Shown one piece after another: positions 22,881 through 34,586 of a stretch of 64,000 nt of DNA; within the stretch, counting starts at the first letter, position 1; each line of letters starts with the position of its first letter. Under the pieces are notes generated by a model. That model was given only the letters and a program-made list of their open reading frames with translations. It had not been told where the DNA came from and made no database searches. The DNA is from Blepharisma japonicum (lineage: Eukaryota > Ciliophora > Heterotrichea > Heterotrichida > Blepharismidae): assembly GCA_949751835.1 (NCBI GenBank), contig CATKHK010000074.1:1-64000 (forward strand), read 5' to 3'. Made by a program: the position numbers and the translations under genes.

Positions 22881-24088
22881 GTATCTATTATATATAATTA
22901 TTACGATTTCTTTTCTATTTTAAAATATCAAATACTTATAAATAAATAGATTGAAATAGAATAACATTAATGTGATATCATAGCCATTATAATTCAATCC
23001 AAATTTAATAATATAAAATTCAGTACTTAATCAAAATTTACCTCCAAATTATTTAAGAAAAAGTACCTGGAATTATATGAATCGAAATTAAGAAAATATA
23101 ACAGCTCATTGATTGTCTTATTATTGAATAATGTTTAACTATGTACAATATGAGAAAATTTGATAAAATAAAAAATGCATCATTAGTTGGATTAGCGGCA
23201 AAATTTTGATTAACGTAAAGGAGACTTATATCTTGTAAAAAAATTCAAAAAGCGCCATTAATTTTATTTTTAATATGAAAATATGAATTAATAATTTTAA
23301 AGAGTAATAGCTTGAGCGATAGTATAACACTATTCTTTAAGAAAAAAATTATGAATCCAATATTGTAAAGCAAGCATTAAAGGCATGCTTTAGATCATAG
23401 ATATTTTGAATGCTGCAGGAAAAACAGAGAGAATTTATAATTGCCTGTAATTTTAGACACAAAATGCTATGACCTATTTGCCTTAAAAATTTTAAATAAT
23501 TTTTTATCTATAACTTATAGCAATACACACGCATTATTTTAGCTCTTATGAGCTTTTCACTCATCAGTCAGTGATTTTTACATCTCTTTTATTGATGACT
23601 TCATGCTTGCTATCCTTTGTCTCCATGCTGCATCACACCTTGTCCTTCAGTACTTTTCATTGAAACCCCTTATTTCTGCATTCGCATATCGTACCACATC
23701 ATCTCAGATATGTATCATTCAAATGCCTCAAGTTTGAGTTCTTCCAGCCTTTTTGTTGGCTCTTTTGTTGATTTCTTTGTTGGCTTCTCTGTTAGTAAAT
23801 TGTCTAGTTCTTTGGTTTACTCTTTTGTTGGTTTTCTTGCTGGTTCTTTGTTAATAAATTTGTGAACTTACTAAGATTGAGAAAAAGCAAAGGTCAAAAA
23901 GAATCCCATTAGAAAAAAAATATAAAGATCTATGACGACTGAAAGTATATAATTTACATATAAGCATAAGCATTCTACTTAGAAGCTTAAAGCAGCTTAT
24001 AGAAAAAAATGTAATATAGTTTTTTGATCGAATTTTAATATAGATTGAGTTGTTAGGCATTAATTAAAATTATTAAATCACATTAAAT
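22881..24088. other. End of cyclin array; no supported gene
   Basis: To about 23000 it resembles the 3' flanks of copies 2 and 4. At 23650-23820 the minus strand has a short Lys/Thr/Pro repeat stretch (TEKPTKKSTKEPTKR) without a start; at 23870-24025 the plus strand has a stretch ending RSLKQLIEKNVI-stop. Both could be relics or exons of a gene I cannot assemble. Confidence 0.35.
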
Positions 24089-25156
24089 TTATGCATTTCC
24101 TGACTGCTCTCCAAGGTATGAATCAATATTGTCACTTCCGAAGCCTTGTGACCTTTCTGGTATAGCTTCAACTCCTGACAATATATTTTGGCTATTTGTA
24201 TTGACTGGCAAGCTTACACCCAAGTCAGTGATTATTTTTTCAGAAATAAAATTTTTCATTATTTCCCATTTCGCGCTACATTCTGGGGTATGGATTTTAT
24301 TTTTACAGCACTCAGCTTTTACTCTTTGAATTAGAGTATTAATATCGCAGTCAGCAAAGATCAATTCAACATGCAGTAGAAACGATTCCAAAACAACTGG
24401 ATTTTCGAAGTATTCTTTGACGAATTTATTATTTCAGCTTTTATGTTCTTCTTTTTTATTTTTTTTGCATCTCCCATCAGTCTTTGGGCCCGATTCTGTT
24501 TTAGAAATTTCTTTAAAAACATTTTTGTATTGATCAAAGTGCTGCTTTATTTTTATAATTATTTCAATTACTGCAGGACTTTTGACATTTAAGTCTCTTA
24601 TAACTTTACAAAGAGGTTTGTTTGCTTCTATGTATCTAAGAAGCTTCTTATGTGAGCGAATTGTTGTGATCCTTAAGTACTCTTTTTTAGGGGAAATATC
24701 TTTGCCTATGGCAAAAAATTGGGATAAAATAATAGTATGCGGGTGGAATCGAGCCCAATTAGTTTTTAATTCAACTTCAACTAGTCTGCCTTCTCTAGTA
24801 CTGGATTCGTCTCTTTGAGCATTGCTATTAGAGCTACTGTTATAGGAGCTGCTAATGCTTTCTTCAAATACATCTGAATCTAATAAATGATCTCCTTCTC
24901 CAAGTCCAGATAATGAACCTTCGATGATCTGAAGATTATTTTCCAAATCATTAGCATCTTCTAGATGAGGCTGCGGAGATTGATGATAGTTGAAATTATT
25001 TGCATCGAGTCGGGGTAAATCATTGTATATAGAATTATTTATAGTTTCAAAAGGAGCAAAGTCCTGAGTTCCAACAATGCATCCCGAGAAAGCTTGAAGG
25101 TCCAACTTTCCTTCTAAATGTGAGCAAATGTCAGCTGTAGAGCTTTGGCTATCCAT
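24089..25156 (-). CDS. Hypothetical protein, possibly lineage-specific
   Basis: 355 aa, one exon with one TGA as Trp (KSWNNKF) that joins two frames. The N-terminal 120 residues are acidic and Ser-rich (SSSYNSSSNSN); the middle (~120-230) has predicted helices with SHKKLLRYIEANKPL and ends in a Lys-rich KKNKKEE segment; the C-terminal part (~240-320) is helical with paired Cys (ECCKNKIHTPEC). No signal peptide, membrane span or known motif. I do not recognise it. Confidence 0.75.
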
Positions 25157-25810
25157 ATTTTATAGAATTGTAAATTTTTATAGAATCTGTGTTTACATTA
25201 AAATAAAGATAATTTAAATTCTTGTTTTAAAAATTTATTAAAATATAATTTATACATTTTTGGACAAATAATAGCCTGAATATAAACTTTTAATAATATT
25301 GAATAAACAAGAATTTTTAATGATTTAAATCATATTTAATATCTCTTCTAATTAATTATATAGCTTTGAATAGAAAAATTTAAGAATTTTAAAAATAATT
25401 TCTTGTAGTTATTTAGATATAACCTTTTCTATAATAAGTGAATAAGAAAACATTCCTGCAAAGGTTTGGATAATTCAGCCCTAATTTATTTTACAATTAT
25501 AAAACTAACCCTTTTAATTATAATTTTGCTCTTGCATATACACTCATTAGCTAATTAATTATTATTAATGATTAATTGTTTTAATAATTGATGATGCTGG
25601 TCTATAAATATTTTTGACTTAATGCAGTTTGAGAATGCTTTAAGTTTCCCCAATTAAAACAATTATAGATTTTAGAGATAATAAACAATTTAATTTTTCT
25701 TTAACTTACTCATCTCATCTGCTTTGAGTCTATATTTTATTATAGCCTCTTAAACAGATAATTATATTTTAGTTTAATAAATAAATCAATGTCTCTTCTT
25801 CTTTATCATA
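25157..25810. other. Intergenic, AT-rich
   Basis: 654 bp between divergent genes. I see no coding frame or repeat; it should hold the promoters of both neighbours. Confidence 0.4.
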
Positions 25811-26380
25811 ATGTCATATTATAGTATCAAAAGAAATCAAGTCCAATATCTTGAGCAACTTCAGCATCAAAACAAGGTAAGAAAGCTAAGAGAATTAAGC
25901 CAGAATAAAACCCGTGAACATTTAATAAAGCGAGAACAAGGATTCCATCTCTTAATGAATGGAGCAAACGAAATAAGAATTAGGGAACATAGGCAAAGAG
26001 AAGAAAGAGAAAGAAGCAAGTCTCCTGTAATGAGAAAAAGATGAAGTCATAAGGCTGAAAGAAATGAACATCATCACATCAATTCAGATATTGAAAAGCC
26101 AACTGAAATAATTGAAAAGCAACCAGATATCCAAGAATCCACAACTGAATCATTACGAGTGCTAAACAAGCCAAGCAATACGGTAACTGCAGGTTTTGAG
26201 GCAAATTCACCAACTGGATCAGCTGTTGTATCGCCTCGATTGGAGTTTTCCCCTGATACTGCAACAGTCTCAAATGAAGATGCTTTAATAGAAGACAAAA
26301 TAAGTGAGCGAATAAAAAACCTTTCTTTAGAAAAGAAGAAGAAATTATTGGAAATTCTAGACGAACTTGAAAAAGAATAA
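25811..26380 (+). CDS. Basic coiled-coil protein, unknown function
   Basis: 189 aa, one exon; the in-frame TGA at 26042 is Trp (KRWSHK). The N-terminal 80 residues are strongly basic and helical (QHQNKVRKLRELSQNK, EHRQREERERSKS), the middle is disordered and Pro/Ser/Thr-rich, and the C-terminus is a short charged helix (LSLEKKKKLLEILDELEKE). It resembles basic microtubule- or axoneme-associated proteins in composition only; family not recognised. Confidence 0.75.
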
Positions 26381-26594
26381 TGATAAAATACTAATAATTG
26401 TTTTATTCAATTATAAACAAATTTCGTCTTATTCTCATCGCTTCTATAAAATATTTTATCCAAATATTATATTTATATTTAGAAAAACAGCCTAAATTCG
26501 TGAATTTGAATAAAGCAATCTTTTAGACTTAGATATTATAAATTGATACTCATATATAAAAGTTGATATATTAAAATCATAATATTTAATTAGA

Positions 26595-26744
26595 ATGGCA
26601 GATAAAAATGAAAGTTTAGAAAATGCTGTTCTGATTGAGTGAATTGTACTCAACTCCATTCTATTTGCTGTAATAGCTGTTCTTCTACTAAAGCATTATC
26701 ACGAAAAGAAAAGAAAAGTTAGAGAAGGGCTGCTTAATGATTAG
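26595..26744 (+). CDS. Small single-pass membrane protein
   Basis: 49 aa with one TGA as Trp (IEWIVLN). An acidic N-tail (MADKNESLENA), one hydrophobic span (about residues 13-33, ending AVIAVLLL) and a basic tail (KHYHEKKRKVR). The charge pattern predicts the tail in the cytosol. No family recognised. Short, but the frame, the clean span and stop TAG support it. Confidence 0.6.
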
Positions 26745-26819
26745 AAAATAATAAATATAAAATTCAGAGCATTTATAACTTCAAATTTTTAAAATGAAAT
26801 AATTTATCATAGCGATGGC

Positions 26820-27461
26820 TTATTCAACCATATCTCTATTTGCTATTTGAATAGTAGGAACAAACTCAGCAGCATTTGGGTTAAGAGACAGCCCTACTGG
26901 GAACTCATGTGTATAAGTGTTCTCACTTCTGGTATATAAAGGTCTCTTCTGAGAATTATACACACTTAGATAAGAATTTAACAATGTCCTCTTTACCTCA
27001 AGACCCAAATTATCCATTTCGCCTAAGAAAAATGATGCTGATTTTATATCATTTTGGTCAAGGGATTTTTGAATAAAATTTTCATAAGCTTCTGTATTTA
27101 ATTTTCCTAAATGTTTAACTGACTCTTCATAAGATTTTTTTAAATCATTTCCCTTCTCTATGCTATTTTGATCTACATGTGCAAAGTTTTCTTTATTATC
27201 ATTTGCTTCCTCTTGCTTAGATTTCGAAGCTTTTTGTTTCGAATTTTTATTCTTTTTAGTTTTCCTGCCAATAAATTTACGTTTCACTTCATCAATTGAT
27301 TTTCAGTCTTTAGGAGGCTTCAAGGAATTTGGGAGATAACTGAGCATGACATCTCGGCTGTAGACCTTGAGATTGGCATTTTTGTCTTGAGGTCTCCATT
27401 TCAATACCATTAACAAGCTGACAACTACAAGGAGGACATAAAAGCTCACCTGGATATACAT
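26820..27461 (-). CDS. Membrane-anchored protein with PAM2 (PABP-binding) motif
   Basis: 213 aa, TGA as Trp at PKDWKS. Start is ATG at 27461, chosen because the hydrophobic anchor (YVLLVVVSLLMVLKW, about residues 8-22) follows at once. Then come a short folded stretch, a Lys-rich linker (GRKTKKNKNSKQKASKSK) and helices. Near the C-terminus LNPNAAEFVP (residues 193-202; bases 26856-26885) matches the PAM2 consensus that binds the MLLE domain of poly(A)-binding protein. The predicted arrangement is an N-terminal anchor with a cytosolic tail that could hold PABP or mRNA at a membrane; this role is inference. Confidence 0.78.
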
Positions 27462-28101
27462 TTTTAAATTTAAATTAAGATATGAATTTATCAATGAAAT
27501 CAGTTTAAATAAATGGGGTAATGACGTTAGCATGTAAGAGGTGCAAATTTAATGTTTTTAAAGAATAAAAAAATTAGGTAAATTATATTCAAACTGAGAG
27601 AGATAGAACGAATTTTTGATATTTTCTTGGAAATAGAATCTAGTCGATTTAGAAGATAGACAAGGCAATTATTGCATAAAAAGACTGATTGGTGTTTACT
27701 GTGCTTTCTTTTAGGTTAATTTTGACTTAAAACCCAATCATCAGAAGATGTAAGAAGAATTTATAGAGGTCTAAAACTTTTAGAGAGCTTCTATTTATGC
27801 TAGACTATTGAATATAGAATAATATAGAACTGTAAATTATAAGAACCATAGCCTTTATATTGTTTATGAAATTGAAAAAATATTTGGAATTTTTATTCGT
27901 CCAAAAAAGTAATAAAATTTAAAGTTATTGAAGTATTTGAGAATGAAGTGTCAATAAATGAAAGCTAATCCATCTTTTATTATAAAGCATTAGAATATTA
28001 AATTTTCGATACAAATTGGGCCATTTTATAGAGCTCCTGCTCTATGCAGCTCCATTGATTATTTATTTGCTCAATTAATATATCCAATAATTTAACTGAA
28101 T
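27462..28101. other. Intergenic
   Basis: 640 bp between divergent genes. Nothing recognisable; no open frame of note with TGA read as Trp. Confidence 0.4.
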
Positions 28102-28560
28102 ATGCTTCATCACTCAGAGAATCAGAACACCTCTACAAGTGAAAACTCTGGCTTCAAAGGAAGAAGGCAAGTTAAATCAAAAACCGTCCCAGCAACACTT
28201 TCCTCAGCCAGAAAGAGCCTCTCAAATAAAAATCTTAATACTTCGGAGGACAATTTTAATGACTCTCTAAGTGTACGCTTTGAAAGAGTATCATTTATTG
28301 CTCAGTGTAAACAAAGATCAATTGCAAATGAGCCACAAGCGAAGAGTATACCAACGTTTTCGACAAAATTTTTAAATACAATGCCTAAAATGCATGTAAG
28401 GGCAAAGACATTGAATATGCCTTACCCTAGACAATTTTCCAATTTAATTGATGAACCTACTTTTGCTGATATTTCTGAGTTGGATCTTCAGCTCGAGACT
28501 GATCCAATCAACGAAACTTATCCAAGGAAGTTATCTCCCTTATCAGCCAGAGTTAAGTAA
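28102..28560 (+). CDS. Hypothetical Ser/Thr-rich protein
   Basis: 152 aa, one exon, stop TAA. Largely disordered by composition, with many Ser next to basic residues (SSARKSLSNK, FKGRRQVKSK), which suggests phosphorylation, and a more acidic end (DISELDLQLETD). No domain recognised. Codon use and the clean frame support a real gene. Confidence 0.65.
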   Translation: MLHHSENQNTSTSENSGFKGRRQVKSKTVPATLSSARKSLSNKNLNTSEDNFNDSLSVRFERVSFIAQCKQRSIANEPQAKSIPTFSTKFLNTMPKMHVRAKTLNMPYPRQFSNLIDEPTFADISELDLQLETDPINETYPRKLSPLSARVK

Positions 28561-28866
28561 TTCAGTAATGATAATGAGCCATTCTTATTTTCACTAAGCA
28601 TATCTTTTATAAAAATAAATCAGCCATTAAAATTACCATAACTAATTTTAATTAAATATGTATTTTTATTTATTAAAATGCAATTATTTGAAGCTAAAAA
28701 CTCATAAATAATTTAAATTAAAATTTTAAACTCAAAATTGAATCTCAAAAAATTCTAAGTTATTCAAAATATTTCCCTTATTTTTCAACATTAAAATAAT
28801 CCCACTTAACCGACTTTCCTCCACTGTAGAATTAAAAGTCTCCTAAAACTTATTTGTCTAATAAAT
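28561..28866. other. Intergenic
   Basis: 306 bp, AT-rich, nothing seen apart from being the upstream region of the R-SNARE gene. Confidence 0.4.
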
Positions 28867-29562
28867 ATGGCATCAATTATATACACCCTTGTGGCATCAG
28901 ATGATTCCACAACTCCTCTAGCAGAAGTTGCAGTAGCAGAAGGAAACTTCCAACTTCTTGCCCTAAAACTTCTAGCTAAAGTAAAACGCAATTCTTCAGC
29001 TTCATATGCATATGAGAACAAATATATGTTCCACTATCACAACGAGAATGGCTTCACTTTCCTTTGCATGGCCGACGCAGGGTTTTCTAATAGAACTGCC
29101 TATTTATTCCTTTTCGATGTAAAGGATCGATTTTATGAGAAATTCGGTGACAAAGCTCGTAATGCGATTGGGTTTAGTGCGAATAAAGAGTTTTCAGAAA
29201 TTATGAAGCAAAGAATTAACTATTTCAACAGCGACCCATCTGCAGATAAATTGAAAACTGCTAGGGGAAATATAGAAAAGACCAAAGATATCATGATTGA
29301 GAATATTGACAAGGTGCTGGCGAGAGGGGAAAAAATTGAATTGCTTGTTAGCAAAACCGCATATATGAGTGAAAGTGCAGTTACAATGAGAAAACAAGTG
29401 AGGATTACTTAGGCTGTCAAAGTGAAAAGACACATGTGATGGAAAAACGCTAAACTCACTGTATTGGTCAGCGTAATTGTTATTGTAAGAAATATTCAGA
29501 TCATTTTATTCTTTGTGATTGTTTTGGCGTGTGGTGGGTTCTCATTCCCGAGATGCAAGTAA
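28867..29562 (+). CDS. VAMP7: VAMP7-like longin R-SNARE
   Basis: 221 aa from three exons; 15-nt introns at 29398-29412 (gtgaggattacttag) and 29485-29499 (gtaagaaatattcag). Residues 1-115 form a longin domain (FTFLCMADAGFSNRTAYLFL). The SNARE motif follows with the zero-layer Arg at ~153 (VLARGEKIELL), then HMWWKN (first W is TGA), a membrane anchor and CGGFSFPRCK, the short luminal end typical of VAMP7. It would drive fusion of endosomal or lysosome-related vesicles. The second intron lies inside the anchor and is the only 15-nt intron here without an in-frame stop. Confidence 0.95.
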
Positions 29563-29588
29563 ACTTATTATTTAACGATATATAGGGA

Positions 29589-31956
29589 TTACAAAAACTT
29601 TAAATCAAGCTTTGATCTTTCTAATGCTGTCATACTTTTGGCTTTATTCACTGTATTTGCAGGCTTTGGGGGTAGCCTTATTCGTTTTGCAATATTTCCT
29701 AGGCGAAGTTGAGATGCATAATAAGGAGAGCTCAGCATTTTTTGATTGATTTCTTTCATATCAATTATAGCTTCACAAGCTGTATTTCTTCTCTCATTCC
29801 CTTTTAAAAAAGCACTGAATGGCCTTGACGATCTTTGTGAATTTGGCCTGGTTTCAAATTTCGAGTTCGCGAGCAAGTTTTCGTATTTTTCTCGAATTGT
29901 TTTAATTTTTGCAAGCTTAAGAGCAGATTCAAGGTTCTGCGCATCTTTTAAGTCTGCATAAAACTGTGCTGAGCTGCTTCCAAAAGCCAATCCACTTGAA
30001 GAATCAGCTATAACGCATTTTCTAATTTCATCAGTAATAGCTACTTCTATATCTCTTCGTTTTTTAAGCTCTTCAATTTCTTTTGTTAATTTTTGCTTAT
30101 AAGTGAAAAACATTTCTGGGCTATCTCTCAGTTGTAAAGATAAAGAATTAGATCCTGATGGCACTGATAAAGAATTTGCAGCTTGGGAAAAATAGTCTTC
30201 AATATCTTCTTTAGCACAATCCATAAACGTTCATAGTCTAGAATTAGGTATTAGATTATCTCTTCAATTTATGCCTCCTTGTATAGCTTTTCATAGTTCT
30301 GGGCCTGCATCAACAGCAAAAGGTAGTTGAATTTTTAAGTTGTTTTTCATTTTTTGGTGAAATTCACAAAACATTAATTGCGGAATAGGATCTTCAGATT
30401 TTTTTTTTCGTATTTGCAAAGATTTCTTAGATCTCTCATTTAGCTGTTTTTTACTGCTTGACTCTCTAACTCTATTAGTTTTCCTAGTATTCATAATTTT
30501 CGAAAACTTAATTATAGGAGATATACATCCTTCATACTTACAAATTGGCTCAATAATTTCTTTATTAGGCGAATTCGGAGATCCCTTTTTGTCAAGCTGT
30601 ACAAAAAGATATTTAGTCGCATTTCCAGTACTCCAATTAACCAAAGAATAAATATATTTGAAATTTTTGATATTTGTTTCAGGGAAAATATCAAGGGTCA
30701 AGCTTAAGCAAGAATTAGGAATTAAATAAGCTTTTTTAAGTTCAATTATTTCTCTTTCTGTTTAAATCTTACGGTTTAAAGGTCGAACGTAATATATATC
30801 CTGATCATTCATGCTGTATTTTGGTATGTCAAAAACATAGAGATTGTGGTCTAATTTTAAGTCTGAAAGCTTTGCAATACTCAATATCCATTTTGTGGAT
30901 TTTGATGAAAAGGACGCCATTTCTTCACTAAATTTTAAGTTTGATATAGAAACTGTTGATGTAATCGATGATTTGACTTCTTCTTCATATCCAATAATGC
31001 CTTCTTCGGCGATTTCTTTGAATTCTGCAGAGAAATTTTGAGCAGTGCTTGTATAGATTTGTAAGCTTAAAGGCTTAAATTCACTTGAGCCGAGGTAAGA
31101 AATGCCTAACGTGTTTTTTACAGCATCTTGATATTATTTGTTCATTTGGATATGAAATTTCAGGAAACTCTTCCTTCGGTTGCTGCAGCGAAGTCAAAAC
31201 TTCTAAAAGGCTATTCCCTTCTCTTTCATTTGTATCTATTTAATCAATACATGTGAAAACGCCATTCCTCATTTTCACCGAAAAATCATTGCATCGGAAA
31301 AGTATTCCTTTTTTGAGCAAAACTTGCATCTTCAAATTTTCCTCTATATCTTTTTTAATTTCTGAATTCGGGAATGCTGAGATTTCTTTTACATGAGAAT
31401 TTCTGAACGCTATAGACTCTATCATCATCGTAAATCGTTTCCACACATATTCTTCTTGTAATGATACCTTTTTCCGTTCAACTTCTCTTACCTCCATTGA
31501 AATTATTTGCTTTACCTTTGCTTTTTCTTTTTCCAGCTGAGAAATTGAGCCAAGCATTCAGTCTTTAGCGGAGTCCATAATCTGTTCATATTTCTTTTTA
31601 ATAATCCTTGATCTTGCTTTTGCGCTTAATCTTCCTTTTTCTAATAGTGAATCTAGCATATCGCCGAATATTTTCTTTTTCAGTTCAATATCAAATGATT
31701 TTTGGGAAAATGCGCGTTTTATAGACTCATTTCATTTCTTATAGAAAAATTGGGTTTTTATTGCAGAATTGATATCTTTTTTGGAACCTGGAATATGAGA
31801 AAGGAACTCCCCTATGCATTTTTCAGTTTTTGTGCCATCAGAGCGGTAATTTAAAGGGCGATCCAGTTCAAGAGCCCCTTTCAAGGAATCAAATAAATAA
31901 TCGAGCCCATTTTGTGATATTTCTTCTTCAATTTCAGAAGACTCTGAATTTGACAT
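29589..31956 (-). CDS. Large hypothetical protein with several 15/16-nt introns
   Basis: 773 aa assembled over three introns (15 nt 31236-31250, 16 nt 31106-31121, 15 nt 30758-30772) and five TGA-Trp codons; each junction restores an open frame. The N-terminal third is helical and charged (MSNSESSEIEEEIS; LEKEKAKVKQIISMEVREVERKK). The centre (~260-520) looks like beta-rich folded domains (LYVFDIPKYSMNDQDIYYVRPLNR) with a Cys motif KYEGC. The C-terminal part has FAVDAGPELWKAIQGGINWRDN and a long basic helix region. I do not recognise a family. The gene ends 26 bp from the convergent R-SNARE gene and starts 42 bp after the ARP2 stop on the same strand. Confidence 0.78.
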
Positions 31957-31998
31957 TGGGTTATTAATAATTATTTAAGTTTACGAACGTAAATAGCA

Positions 31999-33187
31999 CT
32001 AAAACAAGCAACGATCTCCTTCTTCTTGTCATTGCTCCTTTGTTATCCAAGCTTCTGGCTTTCCTTGCAATATTCTGGCAAAGGCTGTTCCTCCCATATA
32101 CACTAAAAATTTCCTATAGGGAGGGTCTTCAATCTTGATTTTTACTTTTGTAGGTTTTTCCCCATGAATTGAATTCTGTTGTTTCCTCATCTGCTTATAC
32201 AAATTTTTTATATCCCCAGTCAGCCTATCTACCATACCTGGAAACATTGAAGTCCCCCCACTAAGTATCATTGACGCTAACAGCGCTTTCCTATTATCTA
32301 TAGGTGATTTCATCACAGACCTAAACACCAGTTCAGCAATCCCTTCTTCATCTCTCCCTATCAAATGTGGCTTAAACAAAGCTTCAACAGCTTCAAATCT
32401 TTCTTGCCCTATTCTAATCCATTCGCCATCAGGTAACTTATAATCAATATCATAAGCACATGTATTTTTACACAGTTCTCTGTCTTCTTCCAAATTACAA
32501 GACACAAAGCAAGTTGCTTCTTTTATATCCCTTACTTGTTCAAAGTCATATGAAGTATTAAAGTTATACCCTCTCCTTGTTAGCAATTCTAACAAATATT
32601 GGGTTAAATCACGCCCAGCTATATCAATTCTTTCTATTTGTGATTTAAATACATTGCCTTCGCATATTGGAATACAATGAGTTACTCCTTCTCCAGAATC
32701 TATAATTAGCCCAGTCATGAGTCCTTGGGCATATAAAGCAAGCGTCGCTTGGAGTTCTACTTTCATCCCAGCAAAGTCAAAAGTCTCAAAGACAATTTCT
32801 GCCATTGTTCGCCGATTGGAGCTTGGATTTAGAGGTGCTTCAGTTAGGAGTAAATTTGTTGATGAGCAGTCAATGTGCATCTAAGTGGTTGGTTACTTTA
32901 TCAGTGAATGTGTAGTCCCAGAGCTTAAGCATTCCGTCTCAGTCCTTTACTATACCATGCTCTAAAGGTCGAGATAAGTCAAGAGAATGCTGAAATGGCA
33001 AAGCTTGGTCTGCATAGTATTCAGTCTATGTAAGATTCACCGCATAGTCAGAACTGTTTGAGCACTCACTTTCGAATTTTTTATTAGGGCGGCCTATGAT
33101 GCAAGGGACTGTATAGTCTGGGTAATTTGTATTACTCCAACCCACTTTTAGATATCCTGTGCCATTATCGCACACAAGTGCATCCAT
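31999..33187 (-). CDS. ARP2: Actin-related protein 2 (Arp2/3 complex)
   Basis: 385 aa from three exons; introns of 15 nt (33026-33040) and 16 nt (32881-32896). MDALVCDNGTGYLKVGWSN is the phosphate-binding loop; IIGRP, RPLEHGIVKDWDGMLKLWDYTF (TGA as a Trp), LLTEAPLNP, IIDSGEGVTH and ILSGGTSMFPG follow in the actin-fold order, with ARP2-type residues rather than actin or ARP3 ones. The C-terminus runs through TGA (KEQWQEEGDRCLF). Arp2/3 nucleates branched actin. Intact, close to the usual 390 aa. Confidence 0.93.
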
Positions 33188-33359
33188 TTACAGATTATAA
33201 AACATATATTAATAAAAGAATCATTCCAAAGGAATTATTTTATTTTCTATATTTTATATTACCAAAATTTATTTTATTTCAAAAATTTATTTATCCAGCA
33301 TCAAAAGTTTATGAAAATCTAGCTATTTAATTTCTATAATAAAAATTCTCTATATTAAT

Positions 33360-34505
33360 ATGGGACAAAAACAATCGAAGCTTCCATGTAGCTACTCCGA
33401 CATTGACTTCCTTTTTCAAATGAAAAAGCAAAACCAAATCAAATTTTTTTCACAAATCCAAGGCTTTTCTGAAATGTCAAGTGAGTGGATTCCTTATATC
33501 CGTGACAGACTTTCTCACTATAACTCTTACATATGGAGGGATGAGCTATTAAAATTTGTCAACACATGGAACGCCCATCAAGATGTCAGAAGTAAAATCT
33601 CAATTGCTTGGCTTTTTTATATGAGAAGCACTCAACCGAAACCGAAAAAACAAATTACAAGGACACAGCTGAGGGATCACACTGGAGAATGTTTAACTTT
33701 TACTATGCTGGTAGATGATAACCCGTATAAAAACTTAGTTTATGAGCAGCTGATGAAAGATGAAAGCAATGCTCTGTATCATATGATTAGAACATTTGGA
33801 ACGGCACTACAAAAAGAGTTTACCAATTATGATTCAAAGGATGAATTTAATGCATTTAATGATTTAAAAGTAAGCGTAAAGCAAGATGCTGTTCAAAATG
33901 CTGAGCTGATTACTAGTTATATCCAAAGTTTTATCTCAATCCTCACAGACTCACTTGATAAATTTTATCTAAACTTAGACCAGCACATTGATATAGAAGC
34001 TCGCGAATTAATAGCAACTCATGCCGTCATCTCAAGTGAAATCCTAGAAATTTTGACCAAAATTTATCTAGAAGCTTATAAAACTGATGAAGACGATTAT
34101 TATGAAAATTTGCAGAGGCTTCATAACAGCAGGTTAAATTCTTTAAGCTTAGACAATTCCCTGAGACTTAACAATGGAGAAGGCTACCTTGAAGCTTTTG
34201 AGAATTTAGTAGGAATTTCTTGCAGTAAATCCTTAAAAGATATGCTAGACGAAGTAAGCCACTATTCAAATAGCATTAAAAGTGCAATTGACAATTTTAA
34301 TCCAGATAAAAGTGTGCTCTTGGAGACTGATAAGTTTATTGAAATATGTATTTTGGTTATCTGCAAGGCTAGTGCTCCAAATCTTCCCACACGAGTGAGG
34401 ATCGCTGAAACATTTTTGCATTCTTTCTTTAGAAACCAAGAAATGGAATATGTGTTAAATACGCTGCAAGGAGCTTTGAAGTTACTTCATACCTGCATAC
34501 CTTAA
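33360..34505 (+). CDS. VPS9-domain-like protein, predicted N-myristoylated
   Basis: 381 aa, one exon. The start MGQKQSK has Gly2 and Ser6, the N-myristoylation pattern, with Cys10 as a possible palmitoylation site. The C-terminal ~100 residues contain DKFIEICILVICKASAPNLPTRVRIAETFL, which resembles the VPS9 core that activates Rab5-type GTPases; upstream is helical as in VPS9 proteins. The classic Asp-Pro-Tyr catalytic set is only partly recognisable, so the exchange-factor role is a moderate inference. 172 bp divergent from ARP2. Confidence 0.62.
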   Translation: MGQKQSKLPCSYSDIDFLFQMKKQNQIKFFSQIQGFSEMSSEWIPYIRDRLSHYNSYIWRDELLKFVNTWNAHQDVRSKISIAWLFYMRSTQPKPKKQITRTQLRDHTGECLTFTMLVDDNPYKNLVYEQLMKDESNALYHMIRTFGTALQKEFTNYDSKDEFNAFNDLKVSVKQDAVQNAELITSYIQSFISILTDSLDKFYLNLDQHIDIEARELIATHAVISSEILEILTKIYLEAYKTDEDDYYENLQRLHNSRLNSLSLDNSLRLNNGEGYLEAFENLVGISCSKSLKDMLDEVSHYSNSIKSAIDNFNPDKSVLLETDKFIEICILVICKASAPNLPTRVRIAETFLHSFFRNQEMEYVLNTLQGALKLLHTCIP

Positions 34506-34586
34506 GTATAAAAATGATGATTAATGCTGCTAATTAATGCTAATATAAAAATATATTTAACTTTATATTTCTTAACGCTTAAAAAT

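Noticed and set aside
23617-23865. 82-codon plus-strand frame rich in Ser, Phe and Val
   Set aside because: Mirror of a Lys/Thr repeat on the other strand; no support as a protein.
25811-26380. TGA codons as gene-breaking stops (pseudogenes) here and in about 20 other genes
   Set aside because: The frames continue with conserved sequence and TGA always falls at plausible Trp positions.
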